Assembly (NCBI GenBank): GCA_934177725.1
Contig: CAKPPO010000004.1
Location: forward strand, 21,776 to 85,775
Direction of reading: 5' to 3'
From: an uncultured Clostridia bacterium
GTDB taxonomy: Bacteria > Bacillota > Clostridia > TANB77 > CAG-508
DNA length: 64,000 bases
Each line of letters opens with the position of its first letter. Position 1 is the stretch's first letter. Under the pieces are notes generated by a model, which was not told where the DNA came from, made no database searches, and saw nothing but the letters and a program-made list of their open reading frames with translations. This document shows positions 34,915 to 43,959 of the stretch, piece by piece. The position numbers and the translations under genes were made by a program.

Positions 34915-35682
34915 TTAATCAATGTAATTTTCTATTTTGCTCTGTTCATAAACTTCATCTCCTATTAAAGTAATAGCACATTTAGGACAGTTGTTTATAC
35001 ATCTATAGCAACTTGTACAATTTCCTTGTGGCACAGGTTTATTGTTTATTATTTTGATATTTTCTACTGGGCAAATTATAGAACATTTTTTACATGATAT
35101 ACATTTATTATAATCAATTTTTAATTTGTCTTTTAATTTTAATGTTTTATTATAAAACCATAACCTTTGTCCAAACAAACCCGCTATATGATTAAAAAAA
35201 TGTAATCCTTCTTTACTATACTTTCCATTTTTTATATTAGTTACTGTTCTTTTAATTTTTAGTTCTGCATCTTTTACTATTGTTTTGTTTTCTTCAATAC
35301 TTTTTTTAAGAAGTTTTACATCTCCAATACAGTCTGGCATTTTTAAATGTAATCCCCCAATAATATTAGCACCATACTTTTTTAATATTCTTGCTGAACA
35401 ACCTGTTCCATCACCACTAAATAGTCCCATAGTAGCAATAATAAATATCTTCTTATTTTTAAATATAGCTTTATTATTATTAAAAAAATTTCTAACAATA
35501 ATAGGTATATCACTATAATATATTGGATAAGCCAATATAATCTCATCATTTTCACTTATTTTTTTTATACAGTTATCATCTTCAATAGAATATAATTTTT
35601 TTTCGTCACTATTGTAATATTCTAAAAATTTACTAATACAATATTTTGTATTTCCTGTTCCACTAAAATATATTCCTATCAT
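34915..35682 (-). CDS. EFR1-family flavodoxin/ferredoxin protein
   Basis: 255 residues from MIGIYFSGTGNTKYCISKFL. An N-terminal flavodoxin-like half (SGTGNTK phosphate loop, LAYPIYYSDIPIIVRNFF) is joined to a C-terminal double [4Fe-4S] ferredoxin with CISCKKCSIICP and CTSCYRCINNCP. It is probably a cytoplasmic electron carrier of anaerobes. The start was placed at 35682, after the stop of the upstream gene and with GAGGTAGAG before it; an in-frame GTG at 35733 would overlap that gene. Confidence 0.85.
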   Translation of the reverse strand: MIGIYFSGTGNTKYCISKFLEYYNSDEKKLYSIEDDNCIKKISENDEIILAYPIYYSDIPIIVRNFFNNNKAIFKNKKIFIIATMGLFSGDGTGCSARILKKYGANIIGGLHLKMPDCIGDVKLLKKSIEENKTIVKDAELKIKRTVTNIKNGKYSKEGLHFFNHIAGLFGQRLWFYNKTLKLKDKLKIDYNKCISCKKCSIICPVENIKIINNKPVPQGNCTSCYRCINNCPKCAITLIGDEVYEQSKIENYID

Positions 35683-35710
35683 CTCTACCTCATTTTCAAA
35701 TTTTGTTTTA

Positions 35711-35929
35711 TTAAATTGAATATTTTTTCTCACAAAATATTCCTACTATAAATAGTATAATACTTGGTAATATAAATTCAACTGTTCTTTCAATTATCAA
35801 TATATAAAATGGTATTGAATTATTTATATTATCATACTTAAAATAATCTACTGATAATCTAATAATGAATCCAACAATCAAAAAAATACATACTGCATAT
35901 AAAAACTTATAGATGTTTTCTTTTTTCAT
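35711..35929 (-). CDS. Small two-helix membrane protein
   Basis: 72 residues. Two hydrophobic segments (FLYAVCIFLIVGFIIRL and VEFILPSIILFIVGIF) with a short polar loop. AGGAGG precedes the ATG. I do not recognise the family. It lies 28 nt upstream of the EFR1 gene and may be cotranscribed with it. Confidence 0.6.
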   Translation of the reverse strand: MKKENIYKFLYAVCIFLIVGFIIRLSVDYFKYDNINNSIPFYILIIERTVEFILPSIILFIVGIFCEKKYSI

Positions 35930-35965
35930 TTTCTTTTCCTCCTACAAATAAATTTTTATACATTC

Positions 35966-36673
35966 TTATATAATAACTTTATTTAACCATTCTTTATAAA
36001 ATTTTAATTGTTCTTCTGTATGGAAATAATGTTCTCCATTTTCTAGTATTGATAAATCACAATTAAATTTATTTGAAAATTTTTTGATTATATCTTCGTT
36101 TTGCATATTATCTTTATTTCCATATAATATATATGTTTTTTTATTCCAATTAGTTATAGGATTATCTTTAACATATTTATAATAATTCCAATACAAAGTT
36201 TGTCCAAAATCTGTTTTTACTTCTTGTTTTTCTTTTAATTCTTCTTCTGTTGTGTTACTCCATAGCATCATATTATCAATAATTGTTTTCATATCTACAA
36301 CTGGAGATAAAAATACACACTGTTTTAGTTTTTCATCTTTGTATGCTAATAGACTAAAATATGCTCCCATACTACAAGCCCATAAATTTATTTCATTGTA
36401 GTTTTTCTTTGTATACTCTATAACACTATTTAGATCTTTTACACAATTTTGAACTTTGCATAAATAAGTAGTATTTTCTTTTCTTTCTCCATGTTCTGGT
36501 AAATCAAAACTTAATAACTGATACCCCATACTTACTACTTTTTCTGCTAAAATTTTTATAACTTCATCTTCTTTGTTAGACATGTTTCCATGTACTGCTA
36601 TAAAAACTTTACTACTTTTTTCTCCCCATACTATTGATGGAATGTCATTTATTTTTATTCTTTCTATTTTCAC
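35966..36673 (-). CDS. Alpha/beta hydrolase
   Basis: 235 residues. VFIAVHGNMSNKEDEV (oxyanion-hole HG motif), LLSFDLPEHGERK, then the nucleophile elbow ACSMGAYFSLLAY with catalytic Ser. KTYILYGNKDNMQ supplies the probable acid and NGEHYFHTEEQ the His. Soluble serine hydrolase; substrate not evident. It is downstream of the XRE regulator gene. Confidence 0.85.
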   Translation of the reverse strand: MKIERIKINDIPSIVWGEKSSKVFIAVHGNMSNKEDEVIKILAEKVVSMGYQLLSFDLPEHGERKENTTYLCKVQNCVKDLNSVIEYTKKNYNEINLWACSMGAYFSLLAYKDEKLKQCVFLSPVVDMKTIIDNMMLWSNTTEEELKEKQEVKTDFGQTLYWNYYKYVKDNPITNWNKKTYILYGNKDNMQNEDIIKKFSNKFNCDLSILENGEHYFHTEEQLKFYKEWLNKVII

Positions 36674-36708
36674 TATATTTCCTCCTTATGCTAAATTATA
36701 ATTTATTG

Positions 36709-36924
36709 CTATTTTTTGTCGCTTTTCTCAACAAACATAAATAATTCTTCAACAGATACATTGAAAACTTTTGCAATATCCATTGCAAGTCTCAAGGATG
36801 GATTATATCTTCCGTTTTCTAAACACACAATTGTTTCTCTTCTAACATTTACAAATTCTGCTAATTCTGACTGCTTCATACCTACATTTTCACGGTATTC
36901 TTTTATTTTTGTTATAAGTTCCAT
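36709..36924 (-). CDS. XRE-family HTH regulator (YozG-like)
   Basis: 71 residues, essentially one helix-turn-helix domain: GMKQSELAEFVNVRRETIVC then LENGRYNPSLRLAMDIAKVF. It starts 2 nt after the stop of the membrane protein gene at 36927, so the two are coupled; this regulator/membrane-protein pairing is common in Firmicutes. Confidence 0.88.
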   Translation of the reverse strand: MELITKIKEYRENVGMKQSELAEFVNVRRETIVCLENGRYNPSLRLAMDIAKVFNVSVEELFMFVEKSDKK

Positions 36925-36926
36925 TT

Positions 36927-37337
36927 TTAACTTCCTTTTTTATCTATAATACAAAATAATATAACTCTAATAATTGAAATGCATACTACAATTCCCATCA
37001 ACATATAGCCAATTAATTCTGAAGATATTGAAAACCTTAAAATAGCTGCTAAAAATCCAATACATCCAATTGATGCTATTGTAATTTTAAGACAAATTGA
37101 ATCACATTTTCTCAAATTTGTAATTGCCATTTCATCATTTACTTCTCTTTTGTATTTTGCCATACGAATAGATTGAGAAACAAAAAAGAAAAAAGCAAAT
37201 ATTCCTATAGTATTTTGAATAGTTATATAATACCCCTGCCAATCATTTCTTGCCCAACACCAATAATAAATTGCAATTAAAATAGCTATGATAATGTGCG
37301 TTCCCAACAATTCTTTCAATGTCACTTTATTTTTCAT
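36927..37337 (-). CDS. Four-helix membrane protein, unknown
   Basis: 136 residues with four hydrophobic helices (IIIAILIAIYYWCWA, IGIFAFFFFVSQSI, ITIASIGCIGFLAAIL, YMLMGIVVCISIIRVILF). It is encoded with the XRE regulator and may be its sensor or target. RBS AAGGAGG precedes the ATG. A strong promoter lies at 37385-37413. Confidence 0.7.
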   Translation of the reverse strand: MKNKVTLKELLGTHIIIAILIAIYYWCWARNDWQGYYITIQNTIGIFAFFFFVSQSIRMAKYKREVNDEMAITNLRKCDSICLKITIASIGCIGFLAAILRFSISSELIGYMLMGIVVCISIIRVILFCIIDKKGS

Positions 37338-37384
37338 AAAATACCTCCTTTATTTAATGTGATATATTTTTCACTTCTTTAAAA

Positions 37385-37413
37385 ATTATAACACCCGGTG
37401 CTTCTCATGTCAA
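37385..37413 (-). promoter_or_regulatory. Promoter of the membrane protein/XRE operon
   Basis: Consensus TTGACA (37408-37413), 17 nt, TATAAT (37385-37390). The spacer contains GCACCGGGTGT, a GC-rich palindrome that could be an operator. Confidence 0.75.
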
Positions 37414-37479
37414 GATAAAATGTTAGAAATATATAACTTTTTTTATTACCCTTCCACATTTCATCACACTCCTAAAACA

Positions 37480-37935
37480 CTATTTATTATTCTTTCTCTG
37501 CTTATAAAGAATAATCTTAGCATTTTGATAGTTGTTATCATATTCACTTACTAAGATATAATCATTATCTGCTATTAATCCATAATATCCAGAGTTATCG
37601 TCCTTAGGTAATTGAGTGCCTAAATAGATATTATTATCTTTTAAAAATTTAATTTTTTCACCATTAGGTAATTCATACTCAAGATTCACAAATCTTCCAT
37701 TAAGAGAATATAATTCTTCTATTTTTGAAATAAAATCAAGATTAAGATTATTAATTTCCTTAATTAATTCATTTTTATAAGCAATAATCTTTTCTTTAGT
37801 ATGACCATTTTTATCATAACAGAATTCTACTAAAACGCAATCTCCTCCCCATGGATGACCATTAGTCTCAACACATCCTTTACATTTATCTTTCATTTTA
37901 CATTCATTGCAATTAACACCGCAAATACTACTCAT
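37480..37935 (-). CDS. DUF3795-like cysteine-rich protein
   Basis: 151 residues from MSSICGVNCNECKMKDKCKG, a Cys-rich zinc- or iron-sulfur-type N-terminus (CxxxCxxC..C) typical of DUF3795, followed by DCVLVEFCYDKNGHTKEK. The C-terminal part is a small beta domain. The start was chosen at 37935, after AAGGAAG, not at the longer in-frame ATG at 37998. Function unknown. Confidence 0.75.
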   Translation of the reverse strand: MSSICGVNCNECKMKDKCKGCVETNGHPWGGDCVLVEFCYDKNGHTKEKIIAYKNELIKEINNLNLDFISKIEELYSLNGRFVNLEYELPNGEKIKFLKDNNIYLGTQLPKDDNSGYYGLIADNDYILVSEYDNNYQNAKIILYKQRKNNK

Positions 37936-38059
37936 AATGCTACTCTTCCTTTCAAATAATTTTAATTTAACATCTAATGCGTTTAAATATCTTATCAATT
38001 AGTCCTGTATTTGTCAAATTATAATATGTAATCCAGTTTCTATTTATTTTTCATTTTAT

Positions 38060-38100
38060 AACATAAAAGCAGATAATTGGTAATTACCTGCCCTTATGTT
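38060..38100 (-). terminator. Terminator at the yjdF end
   Basis: CATAAG..CAG..TAATT and AATTA.CTG..TTATG (minus strand) form a hairpin that includes the last yjdF codons. Confidence 0.5.
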
Positions 38101-38503
38101 TTTCTTTTCTTTTTTGTTGCTTCAAAGAATACAGTATTTCCTTTTGTAGCTCTTTTTCTTCCTTGCTTTTCATTTTTCTCTGAACTTTATTTTGTTCTTG
38201 TTGTAATTTCAAAGCTTGCTGTGATTTGGTACCTATTCCTATATTTTCTACCTGTTTTTTTACTTCTCTTTGAGTTCTTTTAGGGTTTACTCTTTGTTTA
38301 GCAACTTTCTCACTTTTAATTTCTGGACTATACTTTAATTTGTAATAATTCTTTAGTACAAATTCTAAGATTTGATAATCTTTAGGTTCTGCACCAAATA
38401 CTACTTTACACACATTTATTTTTTCACATATACTCTTTTCAAATACTCCAATCCAAAATGGATTTTCAAAAAATACTGTGAGTTTTATAGTTATATTATC
38501 CAT
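38084..38503 (-). CDS. yjdF: YjdF family protein (DUF2992)
   Basis: 139 residues. N-terminus MDNITIKLTVFFENPFWIGV and VCKVVFGAEPKDYQILEFVL are characteristic of YjdF. The C-terminal 60 residues are a basic, coiled-coil-like tail (QRKMKSKEEKELQKEIL). The gene is preceded by a yjdF-type riboswitch, which in known examples binds azaaromatic compounds and induces translation, suggesting a role in detoxification. The ATG at 38503 is used; the preceding TTG is not needed. Confidence 0.9.
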   Translation of the reverse strand: MDNITIKLTVFFENPFWIGVFEKSICEKINVCKVVFGAEPKDYQILEFVLKNYYKLKYSPEIKSEKVAKQRVNPKRTQREVKKQVENIGIGTKSQQALKLQQEQNKVQRKMKSKEEKELQKEILYSLKQQKRKEKHKGR

Positions 38504-38526
38504 CAATTTCCCTCCCTTTTATATTA

Positions 38527-38622
38527 GAAAGAACGGACAACCCAAGGAGGGGCAGGTTACTTACAATAAAAATATTGCTTTTGGACTACCAACCAAAACG
38601 TGTTTTTATCTTTCTTGTAGTA
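38527..38622 (-). ncRNA. yjdF riboswitch (azaaromatic-sensing RNA)
   Basis: On the minus strand the sequence has GAAAGATAAAAAC near its start, GGTAGTCC in the middle, CTGCCCC and then GTCCGTTCTTT before the ribosome-binding site AAAGGGAGGG. These blocks and their order match the yjdF leader RNA as I recall it from Bacillus subtilis. It lies directly upstream of a yjdF gene. Confidence 0.85.
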
Positions 38623-38669
38623 AAAATTTACTATCTTTCATATTATAACACTTTTTTTATATTGTGCAA

Positions 38670-38858
38670 CTATTTGTAATTACGTATTTTTTTAAACAAT
38701 CCATCTTTATTACAGTATATATATATTGTTCCTTTTCCTCTATTAAAAAATCTTGCTTCAATATTTTGTTCTGGAAATAATTTTACAATTTGTACTCTAT
38801 CTCCCGTGACATATGCAATAAATGATATATAGTGATTTTTTGTCATTTCATGTTTCAT
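38670..38858 (-). CDS. Short superoxide-reductase-like (desulfoferrodoxin C-terminal) protein
   Basis: 62 residues. MKHEMTKNHYISFIAY and YIYCNKDGLF correspond to the iron-binding loops of superoxide reductase, where family members read (E)H-P-M-x-x-x-H-Y-I and C-N-x-H-G. Here the last His is Asp (CNKDG), and the N-terminal half of the normal domain is absent, so a functional mononuclear iron centre is doubtful. RBS GAGGAG precedes the ATG. It may be a decayed or repurposed fragment. Confidence 0.6.
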   Translation of the reverse strand: MKHEMTKNHYISFIAYVTGDRVQIVKLFPEQNIEARFFNRGKGTIYIYCNKDGLFKKIRNYK

Positions 38859-38912
38859 GCTAATATTTTCTCCTCTTTTTATAGTTTAGATTGTTTTTTA
38901 GCTTTTTTCAAC

Positions 38913-39800
38913 CTACGCATCGTAGAACAAATTTATAGAAAAGAAAACTTTGTCTAAATTGTTAAGCTTAAAACTGTTATAAATTTCTGCTTGTATTTCT
39001 CCTATTCCTACCTCTATATATTGTTTAATTTTTTCATTTTCTATATTTATTTTTGTATAAGCTTCAAATATTAGATTAAATATTTGATCTTTATTTTTTC
39101 CTTCAAACATTTCATATATGTTTTGTATTTGATCTTTAGATATGCTCAGATTTAGGTAATTTTTATTTGCTAACATACACCCTATTGCCTGTGTTAAAAC
39201 AATTTTAAATATGTTTATGATTAAGTTTTCATATCTTTTTGAATAACTATATAATAATTGTTCTATACTTTCATTTGAAAATAGCCTGCAAAATTCATTT
39301 TCATAATATAACATTTCCAAATATTTTTCTATAAATTCTATTCCCTCATATTCTCCTATCACATTATTATATAATGGATAATCAGCTGTTATCTTTATAT
39401 TTTTTGCATCATAATCTGGGTCATATATTTTAAAAAATGCCTTTATTCCATCCATAATTGTTGAATTGTATGTTTCATTTTTTGTTTTTAATAAATTGTT
39501 TAAAACTTTTTGATATAATACTTTAGATACCGATATTTTCCTTGTTAGTTGCTTTCTTCCCTTTTCATATAAATCAATAATAGAATTATTATTAAGTTGT
39601 TCTTCTGCTTCGTTTTGATTAAATTTTTTCAAGTATAACCCTATTGTATATAAATTAGATTCCATTATAACTTTTGCCTTATCCATTGATATGGAGGAAC
39701 TTTCAAAACTATTGTATTTATCTATCTTTATTTTTAATAAATTTAATAATTGTATTTGTATATTAGGTATATTTTCTAATTCGTTTTTAATTTTTCTCAC
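38913..39800 (-). CDS. Conserved hypothetical protein (DUF6179-like, partner of 39787)
   Basis: 295 residues, all-alpha, no signal or membrane segment. It begins MRKIKNELENIPNIQIQLL and includes VLTQAIGCMLANKNYLNLSI. From memory it resembles DUF6179, an uncharacterised clostridial family found next to DUF6323. It overlaps the upstream gene by 14 bp, so the two are translationally coupled. No catalytic motif is visible. Confidence 0.65.
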   Translation of the reverse strand: MRKIKNELENIPNIQIQLLNLLKIKIDKYNSFESSSISMDKAKVIMESNLYTIGLYLKKFNQNEAEEQLNNNSIIDLYEKGRKQLTRKISVSKVLYQKVLNNLLKTKNETYNSTIMDGIKAFFKIYDPDYDAKNIKITADYPLYNNVIGEYEGIEFIEKYLEMLYYENEFCRLFSNESIEQLLYSYSKRYENLIINIFKIVLTQAIGCMLANKNYLNLSISKDQIQNIYEMFEGKNKDQIFNLIFEAYTKINIENEKIKQYIEVGIGEIQAEIYNSFKLNNLDKVFFSINLFYDA

Positions 39801-40263
39801 CCTTTCTTATATCAATTTCATAATCTATTGGTCTATTATTTAAAATATTATTTTTCATTTTCTCTAATATTGTACCTGAAAGATATTCTAAATCTCCATG
39901 TGCCACATTATCATAACATTTTCTCATAAATTTGATTAATTCATCATCACTAACAATATCTTTAGTTTCATTTTTATAATAATAAAACATATCTATTAGT
40001 TCATATAATGTGCTTAAAAAGTTGTCTTGCTGTATATATGGTGAAACGCAAAACTCTTTAATTATTTTATCTATAATCCAGTTTCCTAATTCTATTCTAC
40101 CATTCTGTTTTAGAGCATCTATTCTTTTTATTTCTATCTCTTTTATATCTTTTTGTGTTAATGCTAAATTATATTTACTTAAGAAATTATTACATTCTTC
40201 TAATTTTTCCAATTCTTTTTGAGTGTTTTTATTTATTAGCATTAATTCAAATTTATTTTCCAT
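39787..40263 (-). CDS. Conserved hypothetical protein (DUF6323-like)
   Basis: 158 residues from MENKFELMLINKNTQKELEK (GAGG 8 nt upstream; an in-frame GTG three codons earlier was rejected). It contains RIELGNWIIDKIIKEFCVSP and MFYYYKNETKDIVSDDELI. It resembles the DUF6323 family by memory. Helical and soluble. With 38913 it forms a two-gene unit of unknown function common in anaerobic gut Firmicutes. Confidence 0.65.
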   Translation of the reverse strand: MENKFELMLINKNTQKELEKLEECNNFLSKYNLALTQKDIKEIEIKRIDALKQNGRIELGNWIIDKIIKEFCVSPYIQQDNFLSTLYELIDMFYYYKNETKDIVSDDELIKFMRKCYDNVAHGDLEYLSGTILEKMKNNILNNRPIDYEIDIRKGEKN

Positions 40264-40360
40264 TTTAATCACCTCTTATTTCATATAACATATCTAAAGT
40301 AAAAAAATAGACTTGAATTTTTTTCAATTTTGTGGTAATATAAGGCTAGAAAAAGAGAAA

Positions 40361-40398
40361 AAAAGATAGAAAAATTTAATTTTCTATCTTTCTTTTTT
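40361..40398 (-). terminator. Terminator of the ZIP transporter gene
   Basis: AAAGATAGAAAA and TTTTTCTATCTTT on the minus strand, followed by a T-run, 50 nt after the ZIP stop. Confidence 0.75.
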
Positions 40399-40449
40399 AA
40401 TTTCACTATAATATTTCTTAATTTTTGCGTTAAAATATAAAAAACATTT

Positions 40450-41247
40450 TTATCCTAATGCAACATCTAGTACCATCATTAATACAAATCCGCATATCAG
40501 TCCTATTGTAGCTAAATTTTTGTAATCTTTTACTGACTCAGGAAGTAATTCTCTTGCAACTACTATTATCATTGCACCAGCTGCAAAAGCCAATAAGAAT
40601 GGCAACATACTTCTTATATATAAAACAAGTACTGCTCCTATTACAGCTGCTACAGGTTCAACTAATGCAGATGCCTGCCCTATCATAAAGCTTTTAAATC
40701 TTGAATATCCTTCACTTCTAAGAGGAAGAGACACTGCTGCTCCTTCTGGAAAGTTTTGTATTCCTATTCCAAGTGCCAACATAACTGCTCCTATTAAAGT
40801 CATTCCTGGTACTCCACTTGCTATTCCTCCAAAAGCTACACCTACTGCCATTCCTTCTGGTATGTTGTGTATAGTTATAGCTGATATTAAAAGAATACAT
40901 CTTTTTAAAGACGATTTACTTCTTAAACTATCTTTACTTTTTAGAGCTTTATCCAAGAATTTATCAGAAAATAATACAAATAATCCTCCTATAATAAAAC
41001 CTACTGCAGGTAAAATCCACTCTATGTATCCTAATTCTGCAGATAATTCAATTGAAGGTGCAATTAATGACCAAAAAGCTGCTGCAATCATAACTCCTGC
41101 ACTAAAACCTAAAATTGTATTTAATACTTTTTTATTCATTTCTTTAAAAAAGCAAACAACCAAGGCTCCTAATGCTGTTACTCCCCAAGTAAACGTACAA
41201 GCAAGTAATGCCTGAATTACTGGATTTAAATTTTCAAACCAACCCAC
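40450..41247 (-). CDS. ZIP family divalent metal transporter (ZupT-like)
   Basis: 265 residues, about eight transmembrane helices. The metal-path motif HNIPEGMAVGVAFGG lies in helix IV and NFPEGAAVSLPL in helix V, as in ZupT-like importers of zinc and other divalent metals. It starts with GTG (41245-41247) preceded by GAGGTG. The upstream region has the repeats CATTATGTA and CATATTATGTAG, possible metalloregulator sites. Confidence 0.92.
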   Translation of the reverse strand: MGWFENLNPVIQALLACTFTWGVTALGALVVCFFKEMNKKVLNTILGFSAGVMIAAAFWSLIAPSIELSAELGYIEWILPAVGFIIGGLFVLFSDKFLDKALKSKDSLRSKSSLKRCILLISAITIHNIPEGMAVGVAFGGIASGVPGMTLIGAVMLALGIGIQNFPEGAAVSLPLRSEGYSRFKSFMIGQASALVEPVAAVIGAVLVLYIRSMLPFLLAFAAGAMIIVVARELLPESVKDYKNLATIGLICGFVLMMVLDVALG

Positions 41248-41307
41248 TTTTATTCACCTCACACTACATAATATGATTTTATCTTACATAATGTGACAGT
41301 GGATAAT

Positions 41308-41490
41308 TTAATTAATTGCTGTGCCATTTACATATAATTTATAACCATTAAAGTTAATGTTACTATATGATGTATCTTCATCTACTAAACTTGTTACATA
41401 GCAGTCTCCTGTTAATGTTAATGTAGATGTATAAATTGCTTTTAAACTGCATTTAATCATACAACTTGCATTTACTTTACAGAATTGCAT
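41308..41490 (-). CDS. Fragment resembling the C-terminus of a surface beta-repeat protein
   Basis: 60 codons from MQFCKVNASCMIKCSLKAIY to YKLYVNGTAIN. The regular pattern (STLTLTGDCYVTSL, NINFNGYKLYVNG) suggests the last coils of a beta-helix surface protein. It starts only 8 nt after the stop of a truncated response regulator, with no RBS of its own, so it is probably the leftover of a larger gene joined by deletion. Confidence 0.35.
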   Translation of the reverse strand: MQFCKVNASCMIKCSLKAIYTSTLTLTGDCYVTSLVDEDTSYSNINFNGYKLYVNGTAIN

Positions 41491-41498
41491 TTAGTTTT

Positions 41499-41924
41499 TT
41501 ACTTCACCGTATCTAAATTTAATGTTAAATCTCCAAACTCTAATTTATTTATACTATCAACATCATTTGTTCTTTTTAAAATATTTTTTATTCTAGCTAA
41601 AAGCTCTCTTGTATGAAATGGCTTTGTTATATAGTCGTCTGCTCCATTTTCTAGGCCTTGCAATTTGTCGTTCATTTGAGATTTTGCAGTAAGCATAATT
41701 ACAGGTGTTTTTATTTTTTCTCGTTTTATTGATTGTAAAATTTCAAATCCATCTTTACCAGGAAGCATTATATCTAATAATATTAAATCATATATTCCTG
41801 TTAAAGCCTCATTTTCTCCATCTATTCCATCTGTTACTATATCTACATTAAAGTTTTCTTTTTTCAAAGTTTCTGAAATTGCATCAGCTAGTGGATATTC
41901 ATCTTCTATAATTAAAATGCGCAT
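41499..41924 (-). CDS. Response regulator receiver domain, truncated OmpR-type
   Basis: 141 residues. A complete receiver domain: MRILIIEDEYPLADAISETL (acidic pocket), LILLDIMLPGKDGFE (phosphoacceptor Asp about 51), PVIMLTAK, and DYITKPFHTRELLARI (conserved Lys). OmpR-family regulators continue into a winged helix of about 90 residues; here the frame stops after LEFGDLTLNLDTVK, exactly where that domain should begin. No histidine kinase is adjacent. It is likely a remnant left by a deletion, although a stand-alone receiver cannot be excluded. Confidence 0.75.
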   Translation of the reverse strand: MRILIIEDEYPLADAISETLKKENFNVDIVTDGIDGENEALTGIYDLILLDIMLPGKDGFEILQSIKREKIKTPVIMLTAKSQMNDKLQGLENGADDYITKPFHTRELLARIKNILKRTNDVDSINKLEFGDLTLNLDTVK

Positions 41925-42052
41925 ACATACACCTCCTGTATTTTTTATAAAAGTATAGCAAACTTTTATTGAAGTATTATTGAAATGTATTAAAAAATGC
42001 CAACGGACTTTTCTTTTTGATATAAAAATTTTCCATTAGCATCTATAGTTTT

Positions 42053-43789
42053 TTAAACATTTAATAATTGATAATAACTTCCTTTATTGTTTATTAATTC
42101 TTCATTGCTTCCTTTTTCTATAATTCTTCCATCTTCCAACATTATTATATTATCAAAGTTTTCTAACATTTCTAAAGAATGTGCTATTAATACAATGGTT
42201 TTTGTTTTTGAAAGCTCATCTATAGTTTCTTCTATTTTTCTTTTACTATAATTATCTAAAGCACTGGTTGCCTCGTCAAACAAAATTATTGGTGTATTTC
42301 GTAGAATTACTCTTGCTATTGCTATTCTTTGCTTTTGTCCTACTGATATATTGTTGTTATTTTCATTTATAATTTCATCATATTTATTAGGAAGATTTTC
42401 TATAAATTCATCTATATTAGCTAACTTACAAGCATTTATTATTTCCTCATCTGTAGCGTTTTCTTTTGCCATTAATAAATTTTTCTTGATACTCATATTA
42501 AATAATATAGGTTCTTGGTTTACTATTGATATAGTGTTTCTAAAGCTTTCTTCTGAAAAATCTTTTATATTTTTATTATCAAATAATATTTCTCCATTAT
42601 AATCATCATATTCTTTCAAAAGTAACTTAAATATTGTTGTTTTTCCAGCACCACTTTGTCCAACTATTGCATTCTTTGTATGTGGTTTAAATTCAAAATT
42701 AATATCTTCTAATATTTGATTTTTAGACTTATTATATTTAAAGTTCACATTAGAAAATTTTATATTACCTTCTATATTTTGATAATTATTATTTCCAAAT
42801 TTTTCTTCATTTAGATTTTTACCTTCTAATATATATGTTATTCTTTTCATATTTGCTGTGAATTCTGATATTCCAAAGTCATGTTCTATTATTCTATGGA
42901 ACACATCATCTATTACATTTGTCATATATGTAATTATAAGCATTGCTGTTTCTACACTGAATTCTCCTGTTTGTACTTTTGATATTATATATAAAATTAT
43001 CAATGCATCTCCAATAATTCTTATTGTCCACTTTGCAGTATTCACATTTTTTCCTAATAATCTTCTTGTTGTTCTTGTATCTTTTAAATTATCTATATCT
43101 TGCTTAAATATATTATAGCATTCTTTTTTTAAATCTAATGCTTTTATCTCTTTAAATCCTTTTACTGTTTCATTAACTAAAGTAGAATAATTATCTGAAT
43201 ATTCAAATTCATCTTGTAAATATTGTTTAGATTTATCTAATTGCATTTTGAATAAAAATAAACTTAATCCAGATATTATTGTTACACCAAGTCCTATTTT
43301 CCAATCTATAAAAAATATTATAAACAGCATTACCACTGAAGTTAATACATACGCACTCTCTTGTAATAAAGAACTTATTGTACTCATCATCCCACTATCT
43401 GCTGCCTTTATTGTAGTAAATATTTTTCCAGATTTTATATCTTCAAAAGATATCATTGACAAATTAACAACTCTAGAATATATATTTTTTTGAATACTAG
43501 CAGAAATCTTTTCTCCAGTACTAATTACAATTCGTCTATACTGATTATGACAAAGTGTTATTGAAAATATTCTTAATACTCCGCATATTAATACTAATCT
43601 AATTGCCTTGTCTAAATTTAAACTCATAATATTTGCTATTAATTTTGAATACATCGTTGTGTATATCATAGATGTTATAACAAAAAAAATCATAAATACT
43701 GTTCCTAAGATGTATTGTTTTTTGTTATTACTTGCATATTTAAATAATTTTCTTACTGCCGTAAAAAAGTTGTATTTATCTTTTTTCAT
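42053..43789 (-). CDS. ABC exporter half-transporter (membrane domain + ATPase)
   Basis: 578 residues. Six transmembrane helices (about 20-300) then an ATPase with Walker A GQSGAGKTT, signature ISVGQKQRI, Walker B IILFDEAT and H-loop LIAHS. The catalytic Glu is present, so a homodimer could work. Exports lipids, peptides or drugs; substrate not evident. RBS AGGAGTAAC precedes the ATG. It stands alone, with the truncated regulator downstream. Confidence 0.9.
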   Translation of the reverse strand: MKKDKYNFFTAVRKLFKYASNNKKQYILGTVFMIFFVITSMIYTTMYSKLIANIMSLNLDKAIRLVLICGVLRIFSITLCHNQYRRIVISTGEKISASIQKNIYSRVVNLSMISFEDIKSGKIFTTIKAADSGMMSTISSLLQESAYVLTSVVMLFIIFFIDWKIGLGVTIISGLSLFLFKMQLDKSKQYLQDEFEYSDNYSTLVNETVKGFKEIKALDLKKECYNIFKQDIDNLKDTRTTRRLLGKNVNTAKWTIRIIGDALIILYIISKVQTGEFSVETAMLIITYMTNVIDDVFHRIIEHDFGISEFTANMKRITYILEGKNLNEEKFGNNNYQNIEGNIKFSNVNFKYNKSKNQILEDINFEFKPHTKNAIVGQSGAGKTTIFKLLLKEYDDYNGEILFDNKNIKDFSEESFRNTISIVNQEPILFNMSIKKNLLMAKENATDEEIINACKLANIDEFIENLPNKYDEIINENNNNISVGQKQRIAIARVILRNTPIILFDEATSALDNYSKRKIEETIDELSKTKTIVLIAHSLEMLENFDNIIMLEDGRIIEKGSNEELINNKGSYYQLLNV

Positions 43790-43959
43790 TTCTTGTTACT
43801 CCTAACTAGTTCTATTTATATTTCTTTCACTCATTACTTTATCATAATTATAAACTATTTTCAAGAAAAACCATTTCCTAAACAATATCAATATTTTGAG
43901 GTATTTTTTTACAAAAATAGTTCATACTATAATAAAATAATTTTATGGAGGATTTTATA

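Noticed and set aside
38507..38669. Looking for a small coding gene between yjdF and the 62-aa gene
   Set aside because: The stretch is accounted for by the yjdF riboswitch and contains no frame with a usable start site.
41499..41530. Explaining the truncated response regulator as a fourth CGG frameshift (GATACGGTGAAG)
   Set aside because: Neither shift of frame restores a winged-helix sequence; the following DNA encodes unrelated protein.
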